NCBI RefSeq assembly: GCF_003633725.1
Contig: NZ_RBIJ01000004.1
Location: 1 to 64,000 of the forward strand
DNA length: 64,000 nt
Source of the DNA: Brockia lithotrophica
GTDB taxonomy: Bacteria > Bacillota > Bacilli > Thermicanales > DSM-22653
Reading direction: 5' to 3'
Position 1 is the first letter of the stretch. Every line of letters starts with the position of its first letter. Made by a program: the position numbers and the translations under genes. The notes beneath the pieces were generated by a model. The model was not told the origin of the DNA. It saw only the letters and a program-made list of their open reading frames with translations, and made no database searches. Below, piece by piece: positions 15,182 to 22,428 of this stretch.

Positions 15182-16279
15182 GTGACGATCAAGGAGATCG
15201 CCCGCATCGCGGGCGTTTCGCCGTCTACGGTCTCGCGCGTCCTATCGGGAAACCCGCGGATCAGCCAGGCCACGCGGGAACGGGTGCTCAAGGTCGCCGA
15301 AGAACTCGGCTACCACCCCAACCTTCAGGCGCGCTCGCTCGTCGTAAAGCGCGCCGAAGCCGCTGCGGTGATCCTCCCGCGGTCGCGCGACGGAGCCTTT
15401 CTCAATCCCTTTTTCCCCGAGGTACTTCGCGGAATCGTGGCGGGTTTGGCGGGGCGGAAGTACGCGATGCTCCTCGTAACGGGGGAGGACGACGCGGAAA
15501 AGCGGGACAACGTAACGCGGGCCGTGCGCGGAAGACAGGTGGACGGGGTGATCCTCCTCGAGTCGCGCCGGGACGACCCCCTCATTCCCCGCCTCGTCGA
15601 ATTGCGGGTCCCTGTGGTCATGATCGGGAGGCCGCCGACGCGGGAAATCGCCTACGTAGACAACGACAACGTCGCCGCCGCAGAGGCGGCGACCGCGTAC
15701 TTGATCGCCCGCGGCCACCGGGAAATCGCCTTCCTCGGCGGATCGCCCGAATATACCGTCACCCGCGATCGGTTGGAAGGCTACCGCCGCGCCTTGCGCC
15801 GGGCGCGGATTCCCGAACAGGCGGAGATCGTCGGGCACGCCGACTTTACGGAAAGCGAGGCGTACCGCGAGGTGGAACGGATTCTCGCCAGGGAGCGCCG
15901 GCCCACCGCCTTCGTCGTCGCCGACGATCTCATGGCCCTTGGCGTCCTCGCGCAGGCGCGCGTGCGCGGCCTCGAGGTTCCGCGGGACGTCTCTCTGGTT
16001 TCCTTTAACGACACCTTTCTCGCCCGGTTGAGCACGCCGCCCCTCCACTCCGTCAACATCGGGATTTACGAACTCGGGTTTCTCGCCGCACAACTCCTCT
16101 TCGAACTCTTGGACGGGGGGGAGCCACGCGGCGAGCTCGTTCCTACGCGGCTTGTGGAGCGCTCGTCCGTAGCCTGCGGTCCGTACGCCCCGAAACCGGT
16201 TACGGGAAGTTCCCGGGACAGCGCGGAGAAGGTCGCTTCGGAGGACGCCTCCGAGTTTGAGCGCCCGCAAGCGCCCTGA
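15182..16279 (+). CDS. malR: LacI-family regulator, MalR-like
   Basis: 365-residue DNA-binding repressor. Helix-turn-helix at residues 2-21 (TIKEIARIAGVSPSTVSRVL) and hinge helix (PNLQARSL), then a periplasmic-binding-protein-like sensor domain. The stretch SLVSFNDTFLARLSTPPLHSVNIGIYELG is characteristic of the MalR branch rather than CcpA. GTG at 15182 places the first residue as in family members; GGAGAGGTGGA lies just upstream. A TACAAT at 15126-15131 may be its -10 box. It is the first gene of the maltodextrin locus and probably controls it through the cre-like operator at 18388. The C-terminal ~25 residues (SRDSAEKVASED...) are a variable extension. Confidence 0.83.
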   Translation: MTIKEIARIAGVSPSTVSRVLSGNPRISQATRERVLKVAEELGYHPNLQARSLVVKRAEAAAVILPRSRDGAFLNPFFPEVLRGIVAGLAGRKYAMLLVTGEDDAEKRDNVTRAVRGRQVDGVILLESRRDDPLIPRLVELRVPVVMIGRPPTREIAYVDNDNVAAAEAATAYLIARGHREIAFLGGSPEYTVTRDRLEGYRRALRRARIPEQAEIVGHADFTESEAYREVERILARERRPTAFVVADDLMALGVLAQARVRGLEVPRDVSLVSFNDTFLARLSTPPLHSVNIGIYELGFLAAQLLFELLDGGEPRGELVPTRLVERSSVACGPYAPKPVTGSSRDSAEKVASEDASEFERPQAP

Positions 16280-16297
16280 GGCGCCGGGGTGGTTCGG

Positions 16298-16313
16298 CAG
16301 CCGTCGACGGCTG
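16298..16313. promoter_or_regulatory. 16-base perfect palindrome after malR
   Basis: CAGCCGTCGACGGCTG, enclosed by GGGGT (16286) and ACCCC (16315). It lies 19 bases after the malR stop and 137 bases before the next gene. No T-run follows, so it may be an operator rather than a terminator. Confidence 0.4.
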
Positions 16314-16449
16314 TACCCCATGCTGTGCCGTTCGGCGGTGTTTTCGACTTGGGGTTCCCCGGGCGGGGGATTCTTCTGAAGACAGGCGTTACCTCGGAAA
16401 TGGAAACGGGCGCGCAAGACGCAGAATACACGGGAAGGAGGGATTTTTC

Positions 16450-18252
16450 GTGTCGACGCGGAAGACGTGGTCGGGGTTTCGCCACGCGCCTTACCCGCCT
16501 ACCGCGTTTCCCGTCTCGGAGACCGTGCTCCGCGTACGCCTGAAGACGCCGCATGGGGTACGGCGTGCGGCCGTCCTCTTCGGCGATCGCTACGCCCCGC
16601 AGGACGAGGACCGGCTCGTCCCCATGCGCTTTGCAGGCGAAGGGATGTTCGGTGTGTGGTGGGAGACGGACCTTCCGCTGTCTACGCGCCGCTTTCGCTA
16701 CGCGTTTTACGTCGAAATAGGCGGTAAGGGGATCTGGTTTGGGGAGGCGGGGATTTCCCCTTCGCGGCGCGAAGCCGGAGTCTTCCAGGTCCCCTACGTG
16801 TACGCCGAAGACGTTCCGTCTCCCCCTGCGTGGGCGGCCGATGCCGTCGCATACCAGATCTTTCCCGATCGGTTTGCCGTCGCATCCGGCGGCTTCGAGG
16901 GCGCGCCTCGCGGGCGCGCGGCGTGGGGGAGCCCGCCGACGCCTGAGAGCTTCTTCGGTGGAGATCTCGTGGGAATTCGGGAAAAGCTCGACGTCCTCGC
17001 CGATCTCGGGGTAAACCTCATCTACCTCACGCCGATCTTCACCGCTCCGTCCAACCACCGCTACGACACGGAGGACTACCTGCAGGTCGATCCCCGCCTC
17101 GGGGGAAACGAAGCGCTTCGCGCCCTCGTCGACGCGGCGCACGCCCGCGGGATGCGGATTCTCCTGGACGGCGTGTTCAACCACGCCGGAGAGCGCTTTT
17201 TCGCCTTTCGCGACGTCCTCCGCCGCGGGCGGAGTTCTCCGTATGCGGGGTGGTTCTGGTTTCCCGGAGAGTTTCCCGTAGAGGACGGTGTACCCCGGTA
17301 CGAGACCTTTGCGACGGGCGTGTGGTCGATGCCCAAGCTCAACCTGCTTCACCCCGAGGCGCGGGAGTACTTCCTCCGCGTCGGAGAGAATTGGGTTCGC
17401 GAGTTCGGGATCGACGGTTGGCGTCTCGACGTGGCCAACGAAGTTCCCACGTCCTTTTGGCGAGAGTTTCGCCGGCGGGTCAAGGCGGTTCGGCCCGACG
17501 CCCTCCTCGTGGGCGAAATCTGGCACGACGCCCTTCCCTGGCTTCGCGGGGACGTCTTCGACGGCGTCACGCACTACCGCTTCCGGGAACTCGCCGTGGC
17601 CTTTCTCGCCGAAGGTGGGCTGTCCGCAAGCGAATTTGCCCGCCACCTTCTCGACGCCTATTTTCGGTATCCGTCCGGTGTGTGGCCCGCCCTTTGGAAT
17701 CTCGTGGAAAGCCACGACACGAAGCGGTTCCTCACTTTGGTGCGCGGCGACCGCCGCCTCTTTCGCCTCGCCGTCTTTCTTCAGATGGCCTTGCCCGGCA
17801 TGCCCCTTCTGTACTACGGAAGCGAAGTAGGTCTCGAAGGGGGCGACGATCCCGACAACCGACGGACGTACCCGTGGGATCCCGCGGAACAGGACCTCGC
17901 CCTTAGGGCTGACGTCCGCCGCCTCGTGCACCTCCGGAGGAAACTCCCGCAGGCGGGTGCGGGAAGCTTCGCCGTCGTCGCTGCCGACGACCTCGCGGAG
18001 GCGATCGTCGTCTACCGCCGAGGGGGGTCGTGGAGCGGTCTCTTTGCCTGGACGCGTTCTCCCCGCGACGTCCGGCTCCGAATTTCCTGGCGTGCCTTTC
18101 GGCGATACGGGATTTCGCGGGACGAGGTCGTCCACCTCGCGGCGGCGGGTCGGGAGTTTCTGGGAGAAGGGGAGGTTCGCCTGCGCGACCCCGGCTTGGA
18201 GCTCGAGCTTTCTCCCTTCGGCCGACTATGGCTTGTATCGGAGGACGGGTGA
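16450..18252 (+). CDS. GH13 neopullulanase/cyclomaltodextrinase-type alpha-glucanase
   Basis: 600-residue cytoplasmic enzyme (no signal peptide) that splits maltodextrins, cyclodextrins or pullulan pieces after uptake. An N-terminal beta-sandwich (~1-120) is typical of the GH13_20 subgroup. The four conserved regions are DGVFNH (240-245), GWRLDVANE with nucleophile Asp-327, VGEIWHD with acid/base Glu-356, and VESHD with Asp-423. GTG start follows AAGGAGGG with a 7-base spacing. It stands 170 bases after the regulator and before the transport operon. The exact product spectrum (maltose, panose) cannot be read from motifs. Confidence 0.87.
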   Translation: MSTRKTWSGFRHAPYPPTAFPVSETVLRVRLKTPHGVRRAAVLFGDRYAPQDEDRLVPMRFAGEGMFGVWWETDLPLSTRRFRYAFYVEIGGKGIWFGEAGISPSRREAGVFQVPYVYAEDVPSPPAWAADAVAYQIFPDRFAVASGGFEGAPRGRAAWGSPPTPESFFGGDLVGIREKLDVLADLGVNLIYLTPIFTAPSNHRYDTEDYLQVDPRLGGNEALRALVDAAHARGMRILLDGVFNHAGERFFAFRDVLRRGRSSPYAGWFWFPGEFPVEDGVPRYETFATGVWSMPKLNLLHPEAREYFLRVGENWVREFGIDGWRLDVANEVPTSFWREFRRRVKAVRPDALLVGEIWHDALPWLRGDVFDGVTHYRFRELAVAFLAEGGLSASEFARHLLDAYFRYPSGVWPALWNLVESHDTKRFLTLVRGDRRLFRLAVFLQMALPGMPLLYYGSEVGLEGGDDPDNRRTYPWDPAEQDLALRADVRRLVHLRRKLPQAGAGSFAVVAADDLAEAIVVYRRGGSWSGLFAWTRSPRDVRLRISWRAFRRYGISRDEVVHLAAAGREFLGEGEVRLRDPGLELELSPFGRLWLVSEDG

Positions 18253-18352
18253 TCGCGAACCCGTTCACCGGTGCCCCCGGCCCTTCCGTGTACCACCACA
18301 GCCCGAGGGCACCGCACGGGTTCTCGAGGAGCGGGGAAAATTTTGGAGGTTC

Positions 18353-18381
18353 TTGACGCGGGAGACGACGCTCCGTATACT
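18353..18381 (+). promoter_or_regulatory. SigmaA promoter of the maltodextrin transport operon
   Basis: TTGACG (18353-18358), 17-base spacer, TATACT (18376-18381). The 337-base gap between the amylase and the binding-protein gene contains this, the operator just after it, and an otherwise featureless leader of about 190 bases. Confidence 0.8.
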
Positions 18382-18387
18382 TGGTAA

Positions 18388-18401
18388 TGAAAACGTTTGC
18401 A
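18388..18401 (+). promoter_or_regulatory. cre-type operator at the transcription start
   Basis: TGAAAACGTTTGCA matches the Bacillus cre consensus TGWAARCGYTWNCW at all 14 positions and is a near-palindrome around AAACGTTT. It starts 6 bases after the -10 box, so a bound LacI-family protein (CcpA or MalR) would block initiation. Confidence 0.8.
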
Positions 18402-18589
18402 CTGCCCGGGAACCCAAATACCGCCCTACGGAGGAAGGGGAGGCCGCGCCTTTGCGTGCCGAAATCGTCTCGGTACGTCGAGCCGGCTCGCGGGGGCCGA
18501 CGTACCTCCGACACGGCTAACGAGGAAAAAACGGGGAAGACTTTCCCGGAGGGTGCGGACGTGAGGCGATCGAGAAGGGGGTAGCGAAG

Positions 18590-19891
18590 GTGAGACGCGT
18601 TGTAAGCGCTTTCTCCGTGCTTGCGTTGTCTGCGTTGCTCGTCCTCGCCGGGTGCGCGGGGAAGGGCGGGACGACGGCCCCTCAAGGAGGGACTGCAGGA
18701 CCTACGGCAGAGGCGCCGCAGGCGGGAGAACTTCAACCGGAGCCGGGGGCACAGCTCCTCTTCTGGGAATCCGGCGGAGCCGTCGGTGAGTGGGCGAAGT
18801 ACGTTGCGGAGGAATTTTCCAAGCGCTACGGCGTGCCCGTGACGTATGAAGAGGTCTCGCACGTCGACACCCCAGGCAAGCTCAAGACGGATGGGCCAGC
18901 GGGTTTGGGTGCGGACGTGTTTGCGGCGCCGCACGACCACCTGGGCGAACTCGTCGCCGGCGGGCTGATCGAGGAAAATGCCGCGCCTCCGGACTACGCC
19001 AAGGATTTCCTTCCGGCGACAATTCAGGGAACCACCTACGAGGGCAAGCTCTGGGGCTACCCGACGGCGATCGAGACGTACGCGCTCATCTACAACAAGG
19101 ACCTCGTCAAAGAAGTTCCCAAGACTTGGGACGAGCTCCTCGCGCAGGCTAAGGCGCACACCGACGTTCAGAAGAACACCTACGGGTTCATGATGGAGCC
19201 GGCGAACTTCTACTTCGCGTACGCCTTTTTCGGCGGATACGGGGGGTACGTCTTCGGCGACCACAACACGAACCCCGCGGACATCGGTCTCAACAACGAA
19301 GGCTCCGTAAAGGCCGGCGAGTTCCTCCAGCGCATCCACCGCGAAGTCCTTCCCCTCAAGGTCGAGGACGTGACCTACGACGCCAAGGAAGGGCTCTTCA
19401 AGTCCGGGAAACTCATGTACAACGTGAACGGGCCGTGGGCGGTGGACGACTACCGGAAGGCCAACGTGAACTTCGGCGTAGCACCGCTTCCCCTTCTCGA
19501 CAACGGCAATCACCCCACGAGCTTTTCGGGGATTCGCGCCCTCTACGTGAACGCCTACACGAAGTACCCGAAGGCAGCGGCGCTCTTCGCGCAGTTTGCG
19601 ACGAGCGAGGAGATGCTCCTCAAGCTCTACGAGATGACGGGGATGCTCCCCGCACGCGCTTCGCTCTTGCAAAACCCCGAAATCCAGGGGAACGAGGCGG
19701 TCCGGGGATTCCTCGAGCAGGCACAGTACGCCGTGCCCATGCCGAACATCCCGCAGATGAGCGCCGTGTGGACCCCCATGTCTTCGGCGCTGACGACCAT
19801 CTGGAACGATAACGCAAACGTAAAGCAGGCGCTCGACGCGGCGGTGAAGCAGATCCGAGACGCCGTTCAGGCGCAATCGTCCGGAAGGTGA
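18590..19891 (+). CDS. malE: Maltodextrin-binding lipoprotein
   Basis: 433-residue solute-binding protein of an ABC importer. The signal peptide ends in the lipobox LVLAGC (Cys ~22), so it is lipid-anchored outside the membrane. A Gly/Ala/Thr/Pro linker precedes the binding fold; LLFWESGGAVGEW, YEGKLWGYPTAIETYALIYNKD and NGPWAVDDY are typical of the MalE/MdxE family. GTG start with AAGGGGG 8 bases upstream. Followed by two permease genes after a hairpin-containing gap. Maltose, maltodextrin or cyclodextrin are the likely ligands, given the adjacent enzymes. Confidence 0.88.
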   Translation: MRRVVSAFSVLALSALLVLAGCAGKGGTTAPQGGTAGPTAEAPQAGELQPEPGAQLLFWESGGAVGEWAKYVAEEFSKRYGVPVTYEEVSHVDTPGKLKTDGPAGLGADVFAAPHDHLGELVAGGLIEENAAPPDYAKDFLPATIQGTTYEGKLWGYPTAIETYALIYNKDLVKEVPKTWDELLAQAKAHTDVQKNTYGFMMEPANFYFAYAFFGGYGGYVFGDHNTNPADIGLNNEGSVKAGEFLQRIHREVLPLKVEDVTYDAKEGLFKSGKLMYNVNGPWAVDDYRKANVNFGVAPLPLLDNGNHPTSFSGIRALYVNAYTKYPKAAALFAQFATSEEMLLKLYEMTGMLPARASLLQNPEIQGNEAVRGFLEQAQYAVPMPNIPQMSAVWTPMSSALTTIWNDNANVKQALDAAVKQIRDAVQAQSSGR

Positions 19892-19907
19892 CAAGGTGAC
19901 GAGGGGT

Positions 19908-19926
19908 GTGCGTCGGGGCGACGCAC
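19908..19926 (+). promoter_or_regulatory. Intercistronic hairpin between malE and malF
   Basis: GTGCGTCG-GGG-CGACGCAC is a perfect 8-bp stem-loop, 16 bases after malE, without a T-run. Such hairpins in mal operons protect upstream mRNA and let the binding protein be made in excess. The remaining ~260 bases to malF show nothing else clear. Confidence 0.55.
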
Positions 19927-20185
19927 CGAGCGTGGGAATGCGAGGAGCCGTAGGGTTTTCCATGTTCGGGTGTACGCGGGGGCGGGGCGGCGGGTCGCCG
20001 CTCCCGCCCTTTCTTCCGTAGGCCCCGTGCCGACGCCCTTTCGGTTTCCGCGACGAGATGGAGAACGGACCGCCGTGCGCGCTGCGGAGGTTTCCTCCCG
20101 CCGGGAGAACGTACGGGAAATCCTTCGGTCGTCAGGTCGGGGAGGAGAGCGGAAAAACGGAACACGCGAAACGGAGGGATGGACG

Positions 20186-21520
20186 ATGCACGTCGCAGCG
20201 AGCTCCGCTTCACGTCCCGTGCGGCTTCACGCCCGGCGTGCGGCGGTCTTGTCGGTTCTCGGGATGGGCTTCGGCCAGATGTACAACGGCCAGTTCGCAA
20301 AGGGAGCCGTCCTCTTTGCCGGAGAGCTCGCGGCGCTCGTTTTGGGGTGGGCACCGTTTCGCCACGCAATGTGGGGACTCGTCACGCTCGGGGAGACGCC
20401 GCAGATCCGTCAGGGCGGCCGAATCGTCGTCGCGGGAGACCACTCGATCTTTCTCCTCATCGAAGGTCTGCTCGCCCTTTTCGTCTTCGCCCTCTTCCTC
20501 CTTTTGTATGCGGGGAACGTTTGGGACGCCTACCGAACCGGGGCGCTCCGGGATGAAGGGCGCAGGCCTCCGACGTTGCGGGAGGAAATCCGCATTTTCC
20601 TCGATCGCGGCTATCCCTTCCTTCTGCTCGCGGTTCCCGTGCTCTTCGTCCTCTTTACGATCGTCCTTCCCCTCGTCTTCGGCGTCCTCATCGCCTTTAC
20701 GAATTACTCGAGTCCTTACCACCTCCCACCCCGTTCGCTCGTGAACTGGGTGGGGTTGGAGACTTTCCGGAACCTCTTTCAGCTCTCCACGTGGAGCCGG
20801 ACCTTCTGGGGGATCCTCTGGTGGAACGTCGTCTGGGCTACCCTAGCGACGTTGAGCACGTATTTCTTGGGACTCGGGTACGCCGTACTCCTCGGATCGA
20901 AAGTGGTCAGGGGGAAGCGCTTCTGGCGCACCCTCTACATCCTTCCTTGGGCCTTTCCGCAGTTCGTGTCCCTCCTCATTTTTCGGAACTTCTTAAACCA
21001 GCAGTTCGGTCCGCTCAACCGGTTTCTCGTTTCCGTGGGGCTTCCCTCTATTCCTTGGCTTTCGGATCCCTTTTGGGCCAAGGTCTCCGTTCTCCTCGTG
21101 AACCTCTGGCTGGGGTTTCCGTACTGGATGATGCTCATGTCCGGCGTGCTTACGGGCATCGACCGGGAGCTCTACGAGGCCGCCGCCGTCGACGGCGCCC
21201 GGGGGTGGCAGGCCTTCCGCCACGTCACCCTGCCGCTCGTCTTCCGCGCCACGGGGCCGCTCCTCATCATGTCCTTTGCCTTTAACTTCAACAACTTCAA
21301 CGTGATCTATCTCCTCACCTCGGGAGGGCCCGCCAACCCGAACTACTCCTTTGCGGGGCACACGGACATCTTGATCAGCTGGATTTACAAGCTCACGCTC
21401 GAACAGAGCCAGTTCAACATGGCTTCGGCGGTCTCGTTGCTCATCTTCCTCTTCGTCGCGGGAATCTCGCTTGTGAACTTCCGAAACACCCGGGCCTTTC
21501 GAGAGGAGGAGCTCGCATGA
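20186..21520 (+). CDS. malF: Maltodextrin ABC importer permease, MalF type
   Basis: 444-residue membrane protein with about eight helices; the long N-terminal region before the transport core (first ~150 residues) is typical of MalF/MdxF. The EAA loop that contacts the ATPase is YEAAAVDGARGWQAFRHVTLP near residue 330. The ATG at 20186 lies behind ACGGAGGGAT; earlier in-frame starts lack a site. Its last codons overlap the next gene (ATGA at 21517), so MalF and MalG are translationally coupled. Confidence 0.88.
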   Translation: MHVAASSASRPVRLHARRAAVLSVLGMGFGQMYNGQFAKGAVLFAGELAALVLGWAPFRHAMWGLVTLGETPQIRQGGRIVVAGDHSIFLLIEGLLALFVFALFLLLYAGNVWDAYRTGALRDEGRRPPTLREEIRIFLDRGYPFLLLAVPVLFVLFTIVLPLVFGVLIAFTNYSSPYHLPPRSLVNWVGLETFRNLFQLSTWSRTFWGILWWNVVWATLATLSTYFLGLGYAVLLGSKVVRGKRFWRTLYILPWAFPQFVSLLIFRNFLNQQFGPLNRFLVSVGLPSIPWLSDPFWAKVSVLLVNLWLGFPYWMMLMSGVLTGIDRELYEAAAVDGARGWQAFRHVTLPLVFRATGPLLIMSFAFNFNNFNVIYLLTSGGPANPNYSFAGHTDILISWIYKLTLEQSQFNMASAVSLLIFLFVAGISLVNFRNTRAFREEELA

Positions 21521-22356
21521 CCTCCGTGCGGTTCTCGCGACTCGTCCAAGCGGCCTTGATCTACGCGATCCTCCTCATCACCGCCTTTGCGGTACTCGTT
21601 CCCATCTTTTGGATCGTGATGAGCTCCTTGAACCCCGGAAAGACGCTCCTCTCCACGACGTTCTTCCCGGACCGCCTTTCCCTCGAGCACTACGAGTACC
21701 TCTTTACGAAGACGGATTTCCCGCGCTGGTTTCGGAACACGCTCAAGGTCGCCACGGGAAACATGCTCCTTTCCACCTTCCTCGTGATCACCTCGGCCTA
21801 CGCCTTTTCGCGCTTTCGCTTCCCTGGTCGTCGGTCGGGTCTGCTCGCTATGCTCATCCTTCAGATGTTCCCTGGGTTCATGGGTATGGTAGCGATCTAC
21901 GTCCTGCTCCTCCACGTTGGGCTTTTGGATACGCTTTGGGGATTGATCCTCGTGTACGCCGGCGGCGCGGTTCCCTACGGAACGTGGCTCGCCAAGGGGT
22001 ACCTCGACGGGATCCCCCGAAGCATCGAAGAGGCCGCCTTCCTCGACGGGGCTTCGCACACCCAGGTCTTCTTCCACGTGACGCTTCCCCTCACCTTTCC
22101 CATCCTCACGTTCGTCGCCCTCACGAACTTCATCGGACCGTGGATGGACTTCATCCTCGCCCGCATCGTCCTTCGCTCTACGGCAAACAAGACGTTGGCC
22201 CTCGGCCTCTTTGAAATGGTAACGGGTCGGGGAAATACGGAGTTTACGACGTTTGCCGCCGGGGCGGTGATCATCGCCCTGCCGATCACCCTCCTTTCGT
22301 TCTTCCTTCAGAGATTTTTGATCGAAGGGCTTACCGCCGGGGCGAACAAGACGTGA
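21517..22356 (+). CDS. malG: Maltodextrin ABC importer permease, MalG type
   Basis: 279-residue permease with six helices and the EAA motif SIEEAAFLDGASHTQVFFHVTLP. Overlaps malF by four bases. Forms the membrane channel with MalF and is powered by an MsmX/MalK-type ATPase, encoded about 2.8 kb downstream. Confidence 0.9.
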   Translation: MTSVRFSRLVQAALIYAILLITAFAVLVPIFWIVMSSLNPGKTLLSTTFFPDRLSLEHYEYLFTKTDFPRWFRNTLKVATGNMLLSTFLVITSAYAFSRFRFPGRRSGLLAMLILQMFPGFMGMVAIYVLLLHVGLLDTLWGLILVYAGGAVPYGTWLAKGYLDGIPRSIEEAAFLDGASHTQVFFHVTLPLTFPILTFVALTNFIGPWMDFILARIVLRSTANKTLALGLFEMVTGRGNTEFTTFAAGAVIIALPITLLSFFLQRFLIEGLTAGANKT

Positions 22357-22428
22357 GTTCCCGTTCGGAGAGGGGCGTTTTCGCTCCTTTTCTCTTCGCC
22401 AGCACCGCAAGCTCAGGAGGTACTCGGC

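Noticed and set aside
16066-19963. Two long minus-strand open frames (about 690 codons each) across the sugar locus
   Set aside because: Same effect of codon bias; no recognisable domains, and they oppose well-supported genes.
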